Assembly (NCBI GenBank): GCA_036850595.1
Contig: CM072152.1
Location: 4,173,640-4,237,639 of the forward strand
Length of the DNA: 64,000 nucleotides
Direction: 5' to 3'
DNA from: Rhyacichthys aspro
Taxonomy: Eukaryota > Chordata > Actinopteri > Gobiiformes > Rhyacichthyidae
In this document: piece by piece, positions 39,296 to 52,800 of the stretch
How positions within the stretch are numbered: the stretch's first letter is position 1
Layout: each line of letters begins with the position of its first letter
Notes under the pieces: generated by a model
The model's input: only the letters and a program-made list of their open reading frames with translations
Told to the model about the DNA's origin: nothing
Databases searched by the model: none
Translations under genes and position numbers: made by a program

Positions 39296-39811
39296 CAGGG
39301 GTGTCCAAACCTTTTTTAAAAAGAGGGCCACATTTGTTGAAAGAACAATTACCAAGGGCCAATAGTCTCTTCTGATTTTATTCTTATTTCACAAGTACAG
39401 GTTTTAGTTGGATTTAAACAAGTTTCAGTTAGATTTGAACACTGAGATTTAAACAGGTTTGAGATGCATTTGAACAGGTTTTAGTGGGATTTAAACACGT
39501 TTTAAATGATTTTGAACAGGTTTTAGTGGGATTTAAATATGTTTTAGATGATTTTGAACAGGTTTTATATGGATTTGGACAAGTTTTAAATGGATTTGAA
39601 CGGGTTTTATTCACATTTGAACATGTTTTATTTGGCTTTGAACAGTTTCGAAAAAAAAAAAAAAGTATTTTGAACCTGTATTTTAATGCTGTGTGACAGA
39701 GCAACTGCTGTTAGGGCCATAAACCATACATTTTATCTGTGAAGCTGAGAGCCACATAAAATCTTACCTTGTGCCATGATTGGACTCCGGGCCTGACTTT
39801 GGACATGTCTG
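39296..39811. mobile_element. 516-bp non-autonomous hAT (Charlie-like) element with internal 21-bp repeats
   Basis: The left end reads CAGGGGTGTCCAAACC; the right end in reverse complement reads CAGACATGTCCAAAGTC. Flanking 8-bp direct repeats agttaatg (39288-39295) and agttagtg (39812-39819) differ at one base, so this is a real insertion. It encodes no transposase. The middle is occupied by a tandem repeat (39397-39645). Confidence 0.88.
39397..39645. repeat. 21-bp tandem repeat inside the hAT element
   Basis: About 11-12 diverged copies of a 21-base unit resembling aacaggttttagtgggattta. Because 21 is a multiple of three, long open frames appear on both strands; they are a by-product of the repeat and should not be called genes. 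Confidence 0.85.
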
Positions 39812-39939
39812 AGTTAGTGCGACTAAAAACAAAAGAATTACTGCCATTCCAGTTTAAAAGTCTGCTTATATCCAAACCCAAGGAATAATTAGTCAATTCT
39901 GGACTTCCATGTAACCACACTGTCTGAATCTTCCTCCTC

Positions 39940-40910
39940 CTCCACTGTTCACACGCTCTTCATTTTCGCCACCACAACAGCTATTTTCATCTTCATGATT
40001 GCATTAATTACAGCCTAACTCGAGTCTCTGGGCTCCGCTGGATGTTTTCCCCGTAGAAAACAGCACGTCAAAGCCTTCAACGAACGGAGGAGGACAATAC
40101 ATATACTGGTCTGGCACTTCATTAATCAACATAAGAAATCAGCCCCGGCTTGACACTTCTCTAGCTCACGTTGTATTGTGTTTTCTATTAGTGATTTCGA
40201 TCTATTGGGGAGATTTTAATGAGATCGGGGCTGCTTTCTGGTGATAGTCAAAGAGATGCAGCCACACGGTAAGGCACATAGACATTGTGATGGACAGTGA
40301 CTTTTTATTGGACCGTTTTAAAAGCCGGTCTAGATGTAAAGAAGACCTCCAGGTGCAGTAAGTCACCGTCATGCCTCCCCTCTCCGGCCACGGTGTGAGC
40401 CTTTGTGTGTTTCTCTGAATTTTCTCTTAAGATTCTTGCCTTTTTTTTTTTTTCTCCACCTTCTATTTATTAGGCTAATGAATTTCCAAGCGTGGTGCCA
40501 GTTCCACTGAGTCTGCTTCTCGGCCTAATTCTCTGTAACATTTCCTCATCGCCGCTGGGGAACATTATATGAAGGCCGGGCTTACAATACCATCAATATG
40601 CCCAAGACGACAATCGGACGTCTCATAGATATTAATGGAAGTGCAAATTAAATCAAAGTTGGGGGGAGCAGCTATCGGAGGCTGTGATCAATGCCTTTTG
40701 CGCAGTCAGATTTAATATGGGCTTTTGTAATTTGAGTATCCAAACAAAATGTGCATCTTAATGGGAAAGATGAAAGTAATCCCACATGGGGGAGGAAATA
40801 ATACATTAGCTGCATTGTAATTAGAGAAGTCGGAGTGCTATGTTTCCCCAGCTTGGTATTAATGTTGAATAAAAGCCCGATAGGTTTACAGTGTGGATAC
40901 AAGAGGCGGA
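39940..40910. promoter_or_regulatory. Candidate conserved non-coding block
   Basis: About 1 kb without repeats, with words like ttgcattaattacagcctaa (39995) and aggctaatgaatttcc (40471), moderate CpG, no coding frame. Confidence 0.3.
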
Positions 40911-42894
40911 CGTTTGGATTGTTTCAGACACCTCTGGAGATAAGAGCAAGGCGTCAAAAATCATAAATCTCTTTAATGCATTAGCATCAATCGAAACACA
41001 AACAGTGGAAAACAGCAGATTAACTGAGTTAAGTGACTGCGAAAAAAGGAGTGTGTTACAGCTCTTTGAAAAGTAAACTGTGCAGAACCAACTGGGTTTG
41101 ATTGTGAAATGTTAGATTTGATCAAAAAGAAAAGTAAGAGATATGGTCATTTTTGCTTATTTCTCTCAGTTTTGTCCTTTTTGTCACATTTCACATGTGC
41201 ATGTTGCATCTCTCTTCATTTACGTCAAATACAAATAAAAACAACAATTGCTTCCTTCAAGAAAATCCCGCTGGACCAGTAACTTAATCTAATTGCATCA
41301 AGAGGCAGTTAACTCTGTATTCTTTGGTACTGTGACCTGGAAAACCAACTAGAGCCATTCTTTGTATACGTTGTAGAATAGAAAAGGCTAGTATGGCTAC
41401 TGGAGAGTCAAATACAGTTTACCTGTGCACTGTGTTGTCACTTCTGACAAGGAGACCTGTATTACAGTGCTCTATAATACTGCATAATGATAAACTATAT
41501 GACACGACTTAACGTACAACCAACTTAATTATTCACTGTGGAAGAAAACAAAATGTTCACAATCAGACTTACTGACTGGCTAATATAGCTAATCCCAGAT
41601 GCTAACATCTAGGCAGACAGATTTAGTCCAGCTACTTTAGTCTAGCTGCATTACGCTGTTTAACTGAAGTGCTGCCTTAGTCCAAGTATACATTCACAGA
41701 GGATAATGGAATTACTGAGTCAGTTAAATTCTGATTAGGCTAGTGCTGCATAGAAACAAGTTAAAATTAAACCTGACTTGTCTGTTGAATAAATAAACTA
41801 TGAAATAAATGAGCCATATGAGAATAGCAACCTTAACCCTTGACCTTACAAGTTCAAAAGACATGAGTACGGTCTATTAGAAACAACGGTAGACATGTCA
41901 TGAGTGATCTTAGCTCATCTACGCTATATATGCATTGTTTGTATGTTTGCTTGTCTTAGACAAATCTGAATTACTGCCATTCCATTATATTACATACATT
42001 TTAAAAGTCAGACTAAGGCAACAATCATTGCTTAATTTAACAATATCAACAGCAACACTGCGACTTTATGAGTTAAAAAATAAGAAAAACACATTATTTG
42101 TCAACACTTCTAAAGCACATAAACATATTATAAGCTACGATGGAGCTTAATGGAGTAAGAGAGAGAGACAGTTTAAACTCCAGAATTTGTCTATCTGCAG
42201 GTAAACGTACTGACTGTTATAATGTAGCTGGCCACAAAAGCGTAAGTCTGACTCGACTAATTAATTTATATCTATTCACATTGCTTAAAAGTCCTTCATA
42301 GGTTTTTCTCTTCCAGAAAATTCTGGTTAAAAAGTTGTCCAAGTCCCTCCACTGTCTCAGAAGTGTAATGCGATGTAATGATGCACTTGAACAAAGTCCT
42401 GGCCCTGGTGTTTATCTGCAATCTGCGTGAGTGCTCACAGCAGCCCGTTAAAATGGCTCTTTGTGAAGTCAGCAGGTAGCACGCACCGAGCAAACAGCAC
42501 AACAGCTTTTCAATGAATAACACATGAGATAACAAACACTGGAAGACAATGATCCAACACTTTGAGCAAGTCAAGTGCAATCCACCCTGCCCCATCACGC
42601 AAGAGCAGCCGGGCAGGCTCGGTGCAACTGGCCATGATCAAAAGAAACACCTGAGACAAGAATATCGACTCTATTAAAGTCAAAAAGTCATTGTGGCCAT
42701 TTTCACCGACACGTAAACCTCATTCAAAACAACAAAAGTGTATGTGTTAAGTCCTCAAGAGTCTCAATATGTTGCCTTTTCTGTTCATTTTTATTATGAT
42801 AAAAAATAGACCTGTTTATTGTTGTAAACGTGTGCATTTATAGAAGTTAAGCAACCAAAAACTTCAAATTATGCATAAATAGGATGGTTTTGTC

Positions 42895-43110
42895 AACTGA
42901 CTATGTGTGTTCTGTCAGTGAGAGGGTAGAGAACATTATTTAGTGACTATATTTAGCTGCTTCATATATTCCAACAATTTGACTTCACCAGTTGAAGATT
43001 ACAAGGTACAAGTCATGGAGGCTTCGGACTATGTTGTGTTCTGCTGGACTTCTACAGAACACAAAATGGTGCCTTTTTGAACCTGTGCTTTCTCATCCAA
43101 GACTTTTAAA
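42895..43110 (+). repeat. Repeat family A copy
   Basis: Starts ctatgtgtgttctgtcagtg, agagggtagagaacatta, and ends with gaacctgtgctttctcatcc, in the order of the family. Truncated relatives of only the first part lie at 44345 and 46165. Confidence 0.6.
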
Positions 43111-44188
43111 AGGATCGTCCAGAATTTAGTGAAACGGGTCTATGTATGTGCGTCTTGCAAGCATTTTCTATTCATATGAATTATTCTTTACTCACAACTG
43201 AGGTGCTCGTTTTAGAGAGTGCTTAGTAAGTACAACCACAATTTAGACAATTTCTCAAGATACTTTGTGGAAATATGTGGAAAAAAATATGGACCACACT
43301 TACATTGAAGAAGCTCAGTATTTCAAAATTTGAAATATAACTACATGTATTATTTTCAGGTCCCATTTACAGTTGAATGGTTTTGTCTGCCTCTCCAACT
43401 CCAACAGTCTACTAGCTATTCAAAAGTATCCAACAGAACCAGAAAATACAGAGTTAAACTTTTGAACTAACATCTGTCTGATGAGCATACACCTTGCTGA
43501 AGCCATAAAAGGAGAAAAACACATTACTACTATAGATACATATTTACTTTTTCTTATTATTAAATTATGTAAAAAAATATTGAGCAAAATAACCCTTTTT
43601 TTTATATTGAGGACAATAAAAAAATTGTTTCTCCATTTACTATTGGTAAACAACACAGCAGCCATTAGAAGAAACAGTCTAGACACATGAGGAAAGTTTT
43701 TTTTATTTTTTATTTTTTTTATCTCTACATTTAATAGTTTTACTTGCAAACTCATAACAGATTTTTTGAACACCTCCTGAAGAAAGTCTGTGGAAAATAC
43801 ATTAGTCTTGATGTCGACGGTGAATGGGTTAAGTGAAAGTTTTCCATATGTTTTGAAGCCTAATTGCCTGAAGTGCTGTAATTATGTGATCCCATTCTCC
43901 GTCAGGTAATTAGTCAAATTAAAACGTCTTAGGTCATTAAGTCTGAAGTTCAGCCGGCACCGCTCGCCCTTATTACAAGATAAATGTTGACATTTTCCTT
44001 TTGCTGTTGCTCAGTCGCACCTCTGATGATAGCATCGGGGGGGGGGCTCCAGAGCTACATTTCATCTTCAAACACCTCGCTGAGTGGCTGCGGACCAGGA
44101 CGCTGTGATCCATCAATAAAAGTGTATTGATACTGTCAAATGTTAACACGTCGTCCATAAACCCTTGGATACCTGACACACTGCTCAG

Positions 44189-44280
44189 ATTGGACCGCGG
44201 CTAACAGTGAACGGCTACTGCTGTTGGACGGAGCACAGCATTAATCAAAACTGGTTTCAAGTGAGAGTGCATGAGTGGCA
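44189..44280 (+). repeat. Duplicated non-coding block, copy 1
   Basis: Shares gaccgcggctaac, ctgctgttgga, agcattaatcaaa, ctggttt and aagtgagagtgca with 45166-45266. About 90 bases at high identity, no transposon ends. Confidence 0.8.
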
Positions 44281-45165
44281 TTTTTGACGATGTGTGCACA
44301 TTTTGTCAACAGATATTATTCTGTACAAACAAGATGGAAATGGAAAGTGATTGACTACGTGGGTGCTGTCGGTGAGTGGGTAGAGAACATTAAAGAGGCT
44401 TGAGCTTTAGCTGTTTTTATATTTTGAAGCATTACCTAAAAATTTTTTCCAGCCCAGTTATTTCGAGGGACGGATTTGTGTGTGAATTGTGAATATATCC
44501 TCTTGATGTTTTCTGAACCGTAAGTAAGAAACGCACAAATAAATTTTGTTTTCCGAATGCAAGGAATTATAATTTCTTCAAATGGCAATGTAACTAAATT
44601 CACATCACTCAGACATGAAGAGGTCTCAACATTAAAAAATATTTTTGCTTTACATTTGGAGAATCATAAACCATAAAGAACAAACTCTAATACTTACACA
44701 ATCTGATGTTTTTATTTACCTTTTCTTGTCTACTAATGAGTTCCACATGTACAAAAACCTGCTCTGACATTTCACACAATATTGTTTATGATTTAATCTA
44801 CACGGACATAACATAAACAGAAGTAAATATCATATAAATAATATATAATAACATGTGCATATATTTATTTTCCAGTTTATTATTTCAAAAGCTTACACTT
44901 TATCGTTCTGTCACCAATTATGACAACAACAGGAGACAGTACATAAACAATATCAGGAAATGTCTAGAGCCATATAAATTTTCACCTCGGGCTGTGACTG
45001 GTGTAACCCAATGAGAGTATCCCTAATTTCAGAGCAAGCATGTGATTGGCCAAAGCAACATTCTCATCTATTAAAATCCTTGATAATAAAGTGTAAATGA
45101 CACCCCAAAGTCCTAATTTTTCCTGTTTCAGTGCACTACTTTGCTACATTGTCTTAGTTATTCAG

Positions 45166-45266
45166 TTTTGACCGCGGCTAACGGTGAAAATCTCCTGCTG
45201 TTGGATGCCGTGACGGAGCGGAGCATTAATCAAAGCTGGTTTGAAGTGAGAGTGCACGAGTGGCTT
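45166..45266 (+). repeat. Duplicated non-coding block, copy 2
   Basis: Second copy of the block at 44189, about 975 bases away in the same orientation, with a few small insertions (for example after ggatgccgtgacgg). Confidence 0.8.
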
Positions 45267-46659
45267 TTTTTTCCACAGTGGCGTTTAGCACAACAGCGGT
45301 TTGTACAACAGTGCCCGCACCCTTCATCGTAATGGCACCAAAAGGAGGTCATCAATAATAGATTCAAGATCACTTACACCTCATGAAGCAGGCTTTAGCG
45401 TTCGAGGAAGATGTCACGTTTGGCCGCTCTGATGATATTTTGACCTCTTTTGCCTGCAGTTGTAAAAGAAAACAAAGAGGGCTTGGAGTGGTTATTATGG
45501 TGTGAAACAGTCGAAAGCTGAACACACTCTGGGGAAGTTTACTCTAAATTTATACCCGTGCACTTCCTGTGTGGTTTAAGAGCGCTTCTGTGCAGATGAA
45601 AATAGATATTGTAGGCCTATGTATCGTTATAGATCCATATTTGCACTCCTAAGTTAATTCTCCAGCCTTCTCTTGAAAACTGAAGAATATAATCACATTT
45701 TTATGCATTCGAAATGACCACTATCAAATGGGAAACAGGAAGTATTTGTTTAGTAGTGGTTTCTTTGATTGACTGTCATTTGGTCTGTTTGTGTAGTAGA
45801 ATTGAAGACCTCGCTTTATCGCATCACTCAGAGGTGAGGTGCAGTCGTATTACCTTTACATGACGGCAAATAATGTGATAACCTCCTGGAGTAACTTTGT
45901 GTCCTTGTATTCAGGCTGCACCGGCTGTTTCTACACTGCCCCTTGGTGGTGCATCTGGAAAACTGACAAGCACAAAAAAGTTAGTCAGAGCATTTGAGAA
46001 GGTGAAGCAAAATTGATTAAACCTGGAAACAGGGACTTGTAAAATACATTTACTTACAGTGTGTATAGCTGCGTGCATATTTTGCCAAAAACTATTAAAT
46101 AACAAAATGCACAAAAGAACAGGTCAAAAGTTCTCGTGCTTAAAGGTTGAAATTAAAACTGACATGTGAGTACATGTGTGTGCTGTCAGTGAGAGAGTTA
46201 CAGACTAGTTTTTATTATATTTTGTTGCTCTATGTATAGAAGCATTTAAAAATTAATTCTTCTGTCCTGGTCAACAAGCCCCACTCCTCAAACCCAAACA
46301 ACAGCAAAGGAACAGTTCATGCTTTTGTTTTAAAAAAAATGTAAAACTGGATCAATTTTCCAACACAAAATGCTAATAAATTACATCAAACTGAAGTGTC
46401 CAGCTTACCTTAGAATTCTAGCTCGGAGTCCAGGATCAGAGCAATGCAATTAGATCAGAGATAGATTTACTTTACATGCACTGTTATACAAAGTACATAG
46501 TACTGATGATGGAATGATGTAGAGTCCAGTCGCAGATCCCTCTCTGTGCAGCCTCACTGTCAGCAGTCGTCATGTTTGTTTACCAGTAAAGACGTTTAAG
46601 AAGGCAAGTTTGGAGGAAAAAACATGTCTTCTGAAACAGTCATTTTAGAGCATTTTGTA

Positions 46660-46880
46660 CAAATACAACTCTACTAGGGTCCAGTGTATTGGCCTATTTT
46701 CTTCATTCTATATGTAGTGTAGTAGAGCACATCATTCATGTAATCTTGTGCGAAATGGATAATTATATTGGAGGTTTCTGTCCAGCTGAGGGTACTGTGT
46801 CAGTGAGATAGGCATGATTCTACCAATCTCATGTCTAAGAACCATAAAAAGGATTTTGAGAATATATATGTTTGAGCTAA
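46660..46880 (+). repeat. Repeat family B, copy 2
   Basis: Same core as 24875 (ccagctgagggtactgtgtc, atctcatgtctaagaacca), plus an upstream segment gggtccagtgtattggcc that also matches the inverted copy at 10730. Confidence 0.75.
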
Positions 46881-47119
46881 AAGTTGTCTTGTCCTTGTGA
46901 TAGTCCTAATCCGAGAAGAAGCAATGCTCAATGTTGCACAAAGCTAATGTTCAATAGCAACAACTGTTTCCAGCTTCAGAGTTAATGTCTTACAGCTCAC
47001 TGTGAGTAAAAAGTGTTGTATTTGCTGTTGACAATGCATTATACACAAACTGAACTGGTGAAATTAAATTATGAATTGCCAAAATGTCGAAAAGTGGTGC
47101 AGATTTAAAAACGAAATTA

Positions 47120-49640
47120 AGAATTCCAGTCATTTGTGATGTCGTGGTGCTGTTGGAGATAAATTTCACAGAGCAGAGGAGATGATCAGATCTCAGTGCG
47201 TATCTTAATGGGATCCTCTCGCACGCCCATACCCATTAACGACCAATCCCCCCAATTATGTAAATCAGAGTACGGCCACTAACAGAAGTTGAAGTTGCTC
47301 ACATAAATACCAACAGTGTCACATTGCAGAGTGAGCTAATTGGCCACTACTTTTGGTGTAATTGCAGCGGCCGGGGTCACGTCCTCGGATCACCTCTCTT
47401 TTAAGTATTGTTTTTCAGCGCGCAAACAGTTAATGGAGCAATTAAGACGAAGCGTACAAGCACCACTCGTGGGGACCATTTGGCAAAGAAACAGGCAGAG
47501 TGAGCGAGAACGCATGAGCTGTGGCTACGCTGATGGTACACAAGAGTTTGGGGCCGACGGGAGTTTCATGTCGAGGCCTTCCGTTCGGCTGTGAATATGG
47601 CCCAGCAGGGACAGGATCAGCTCAAAACTGCACTTTTGTCATTTTACAACAGCAGAAAAGTTTGACTACAGAAAGCAATGCAAAAAAAGCAAGATTTTTT
47701 GTTTATTAGGATATGATATGATTTATTACAGTACACTATTATCACCCTGTTTTAATGTAACAGCACCACACAAAAGGAAATCGTTCAATGTTGAGGCTCA
47801 GTGTACAGAGGTAGTATTGTCACATGCAACACGTTTAAAAGAGACTTTTGTTGTGTTGGTTGGTTGTGTCTAACATCTTTATTGGTATGTTTTCTGGAGA
47901 TTGGCAATTTTTTTAGCATAATTTCTAAAGAACAATGTGTGCATTTTTTTTTTATAATATTGAACATGGTGGTCATTTCTTCATAGTAAATGTTCAGGGT
48001 AGTTAATCTGTTCATATTTTAAACTAATTTAAGTAACTCTAGGGATGAATGTTACCAAAAAATATGCATTATGTGAGAAGGCTGGTGAAATATTGTGATG
48101 ATAGTGATGATGATAAGACTTGCAGAGGTGGGTAGTCAAAATGTATGCTGCCCTATAAAAGCTGAGAGCTGTATCATTGGCAACAGAGAAAAAATATGTC
48201 CCTGTCCCACCAAACTTCATAAAGTTTTTCTCAGTTAAACTATCAACAGATTTGACATTTGTAGATGCATCACAAAAAATCTGCAGGTCAATTTGACAGT
48301 AAATGCAAAGTCGTTACCCATCCAAACAGAAGTCAGTTACAAAACTTGTGTTGCGCACTTGTGTTGTTGTAGCATGTATTTTGTAGTATCCACATAAAAC
48401 TGATTTTATTAAACCTAATTAAAGTTAGGTCTCGAGCCATTTTTGATTATTCAAGTAAAAATGAGTCAATGAACTACTTGAGTAAGACTATTCAGAGAAA
48501 ATGCAACTTAAGTACTCGCTTACTTCTGATTATTAGTTTACTATCATTAATTACAACAAATACTACAGATTTCCAGCAGTATAGTGCAAACAAATAAAGC
48601 CATTCTTCTGAAAGGTGACAGTGCTCATCAATATCTTTTATCAATACTGAAATATCCTCTCACTTATTTACATATTTTTAATTGTTAATTTTCTAAGTTA
48701 CATTTCTTTTCTCCAAGATGTAGCCAAGTTACTGTAAATGGTATGTTAAGGGAAAAAAAAAAAAAAAAAAACAACTTCATGAGTAACTGTAACTGTATTT
48801 TCCATGTTTTTATGTGTAAATGTTTTAAAAATACTCAAAGAAATACAGGCCTCTATACTAACTGCACTGTTCACACTGGTCCCATTTTAAAGTAAAGCTA
48901 TGACAGGCCATGTCATATATTTGGAAAAGCAAAATGTGAATGTTATTGTAGTTTAAGCGGTCTTTGCTGTATGGACATTGTGCATTTTGATAATAACAAA
49001 CTGTGATATAATGTCTTACTAATGCTGCAATGTGACTGTTCTTAAGGAGACCATTGGACTAGTACCTGCTGTGTCTAGGGTTCACACTCTTTTTTTTTTT
49101 TTGTAGAAAACAAAGGATATTCTCTAATTAACATTGATACAGTTCACCCCAGGTGTATCCCCAGACTCATAAAGCAAGTTAAAAGACTGATTTGACTTTT
49201 TGTTATTCTAAATATTTTCACATTTACCTTACATCAAGGATTCGTGGCCAATCTTGGAAAACAGAAATCACTTCCAAACTGATGCTAGCAAACTGTAGGA
49301 GAAGTAATTAAAACGCTAATAAATACTTAGCTATAATATTATATAACCCAATCTAATTTGCTCTAGAGACAATTTTCTCTCACAAAACAGTAAAATATCC
49401 AATATTCATCAACAAACTCATTTAGGTTTGACAGTCAAAATCCAAACTTAAAATTCCATTTGAGGACATAACCCTGATGTCGCATTGTTTAACTAAAATC
49501 GGTTGAGTTTCTGACAAAAACATGCACTGACGTTTGAAGACATAATCTTGACAACCATTGGGTTTTCAAAGAAATGTGGCAACCCTGCACATTTCAGGAG
49601 AGTTAAGGTAAAAAAGTTTCCATCTCTTGGTGTTTGGACC
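47120..49640. other. Interval downstream of MT-Ox
   Basis: 47120-47620 is repeat-free and CpG-containing (candidate conserved element). 47700-49640 is AT-rich with homopolymer runs (A18 near 48751, T-run at 49090) and no exon. It should include the MT-Ox 3' UTR. Confidence 0.45.
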
Positions 49641-49836
49641 CTACCAGAGACTTTGCCCACCCTCTATGACTAAGTTATGCCCTGTCATGTAGTCGGAGGC
49701 GTCAGATGCCAAGTAGACCACTGCGGCTTGCAGGTCTGTCACTTGAGCCAGTCTACCAGCAGGGATATCTGACAGCCAGCGCTGCACCAGAGGCCTCAGA
49801 CTCTCCGAGTGGATGAGAGGGGTGTCAACAATGCCC
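49641..49836 (-). CDS. MT-Ox terminal coding exon 12
   Basis: 196 bp, phase 2 in, ending in TAG at 49643-49641. It encodes PGIVDTP, then the SDR C-terminal region ending HNLVIEGGQSLW. I found no canonical AATAAA signal in the few hundred bases downstream, so the 3' end is undefined. Confidence 0.95.
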
Positions 49837-52800
49837 CTGAAAAGAACGACAGACACAGTGAGAGATAGAGAGAAAAAACACACACATACACACAATGGAA
49901 TCAGAAGGCATCACAATTCAGAGGCAGGAGTGACAGCCTAGTTTCAGAGCCACCACTTTGGTGACAAAAATAAACCCAATTATCTTCTGAAGAAAGGGCA
50001 TAGTGCGGCGTCTCTGATGATATTTACTGTGGGACTGGCACGTCTCAGGAAGAGCCCACGGGTATGAGAGGACGTCTGCCATCATTTACTCCTCGCCTTT
50101 GGATAAGTACTTCTAATGTGCACCTCTCCAGCACTGCTCCTGTGATTCCTGACTGAAGTGTATTTAAAGGGCTTTGATATAGACACACAACTTGAGGGGA
50201 ATTTAGGAGAAAACAGGAGCGCTGCTTTTAATGTAGCCTCCCACTGAGCCCCAACACAGAGACTCTGCTACAGTAGCAACATCAGAGCGCTTACATTTAA
50301 ATAAATATGTCAACACGCTGCGCCGGGCCTAATGTGAGCCGACTCTTTGCTTTTTACACAAACGACAAGACAGTGACTAAAAGCTGCAGGGCCTAACCCA
50401 TTGTTCCGTGTATACTGCCTCTTTTGATATAGAATTCCAACATTTGGGTAAATTAGCACTTCCAAGGAGCGTGTGACACCTTGGTTAACGTATTCCACCT
50501 CAATTATATTTCTCTTCAGCCTTCCCCGTTATCTGGAACCTTTCCTGGCAATCAGAGGTAGTGTTTTCCCTCAGCCAATTTCCCAGATAATGCAGCTTAT
50601 CACCGCCGCGGCTAAAGTTGCCAATGGAATCGGGCTCCAGTCAACCTCGCGAGCGCTAATTGTGTCCCTTTTTTTATGCATATTTACCGACTGTCACTTC
50701 AAAGAAATCAGCGACCCATTGAGACACCCAGTTAGCGACAGGGAAGAGAATTCAAATTAGCAAACAAGCTGCCGATAAATAAAGAGCAGAGCGTGTGGCG
50801 TGTGTGTGTGTGGGCTTTGTTCTGGGGGCTGCGACTGGGCCCCGGTTCGTCTCAGGTCCGCTGCCACCGGACGGATTTGCTCGGGGAAGGCTGGGGCTTG
50901 GGGACGCTCTGCTTAACAAACTCCTGTCTTCTGCTTTTTCTTTCCTTTCCAGCTGCACTGACAAATAGACACAAACAAGCCTCTATTGTTGGAGCGAGGT
51001 TGCACATTTTGATTCCCTAATTGAATAGAACAATTAGAGCGAGTGTTTGTTTGATTCATCCCTCAAGACGTCATCTAATTAAGCACTGACGCATTGTTTG
51101 AGGACTTAAATTAGCGCGTTGTTTCTCAAATGGGGCTCTTCATATGAAAGCACACAAATCATAGCTTCTTTTTGCAGCTCAGTTCTTCACATGTGTGGGT
51201 TTTTTTTGGTAATGGAGCACTTACGGAGAGATACAGTTGACACGGACTCCTCGGTCAATCCACTCTGTGCCCAGAGTTTGAGTCAGTTTGACCACTCCGG
51301 CCTTAGACGTGTTGTAGGACAGCTGCTTCTGGGGATGAGGAACTGGAAAAGACAAGGCGGAATAACAATATTTACAATTCACAAAGCAAGATACAACATT
51401 AAATCTCTAAAACTGTGACATATACAGACTTCCATGAGCAGATGAGACGAGACTAGAAATCATCGTTTACAACGTTCCCAATTCAACTTTAATACAACTC
51501 ACTTTTGTGCAATAGATAATTCCTAATCCACACATGCTACCTCTTGTTTAATGCACCCAACCATTTCTTCACTTTCTCGTAAGTACATCATATATTTACC
51601 AGATTTTTTGTATTCTTGTTCATATATAAATTACATAGATTTGATTTTGCTAAATAGTATTGTATATTTATTCTTATTGGATTTTATGGATTGGGTCATT
51701 GTTTTGGTGTGCAACTGAGCTACTGTGACAAAGCAATTTCCTTTATGGAGCAATAAAATCAAGTCTAAGTCTAAGTGTAATTACACATTTACAAAAATGT
51801 TTCTATATTTAACCAGTGGCGACACATAAAAGGCAAGGTGTTCAGTCATTCCATAAACAAAAAAAATGTATTAGAAGGTACAATGTTAATTTATTGTCGT
51901 CCTACAGGTGGAGACATGAGTGTAGCAGTGTATAATGGGGGCAATAGGGAAGAGTTCTTCAGATGTACAGCCTTGGGGAAGAAGCTGTGTTTTGGCCTTG
52001 TTGTTCTACTGCTCTATATTCAGAGCGAGCGATAATGGCCTAATGCAATGAATGTAAACAGTAGAGTCAGCAAATAACTAAACATTAATAACTCAGCTAA
52101 CAGCAAATGAATGAGGTTCCATGAAGTTGTGGATTACAAAGAGGAACTAACTGGTTGGTTTGTTTGTTTCAGGTTTAAAACCATCTTTTCAGGTTTTGAA
52201 CAATCTTATTTTTTAATGTGAAAATGTTGGTTGGTTTAGAATTAGGCTTGAAAATTCTGAAAAGCCACAAAGCCTGGTCAGTGTAAAAGGGGTATAGAAG
52301 AGATTAGCCAAGCAACTACAACTGAATATGTGCAGGTAGGAATAGGGACCACTATCCTGGGTGAATGACAGGACCATTGGGTTCTTTGTCTCTTCTTAAT
52401 ATAAGTGTTTATTTACATGACAAGCTCTTGTTATAATGTGACGGTTCAGTGTATTTAACACAACTCTTCAACCTTGGCTCGAATTGTTCCCCTCCTGCTG
52501 ATATTGTCATGGACTGTATTCATTTTAATTCTTTTAATTATACAGTTGATTACACAGACTGATGGACTATTTATCAGTGTACTGTATATATCTGTCATGG
52601 GTACATCTATTGCATGGTCTGTCCCTCCTACAAGTGGATCCCTCCTTCTATCGTTCTCCGTAAGCTTCCTGTTTTTTCCCATGGTTGGGTTTTTATTGTT
52701 TTAGTTTTTCCTCACCATGATGGAGGATCTTAGGACAGGGAGTGTTGTCTTGTACAGTCATTTTGTTTATTTGCTTGCTTTGAACCATTTGTGTTGTTTC

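Larger units (their letters stand above)
43790..45600. promoter_or_regulatory. Candidate conserved region containing the duplicated block
   Basis: 43800-44280 and 45150-45560 are complex, repeat-poor segments, each ending in one copy of the duplicated block; AT-rich filler and a family A fragment lie between them. A 10-base G run sits at 44037-44047. Confidence 0.3.

Noticed and set aside
39429..39704. Open frames on both strands over the 21-bp array (FKTCPNPYKTCSK-like repeats)
   Set aside because: The repeat period is a multiple of three, so both strands stay open automatically; it lies within a hAT element.
51225..51327. Inner acceptor (ccccag) for MT-Ox exon 11
   Set aside because: It would shift the frame relative to exon 10; the outer acceptor at 51343-51344 keeps frame and the catalytic YNTSK motif.
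52474..52704. 76-codon hydrophobic open frame resembling a membrane protein
   Set aside because: It lies across a common fish interspersed repeat; the hydrophobicity comes from T-rich sequence.
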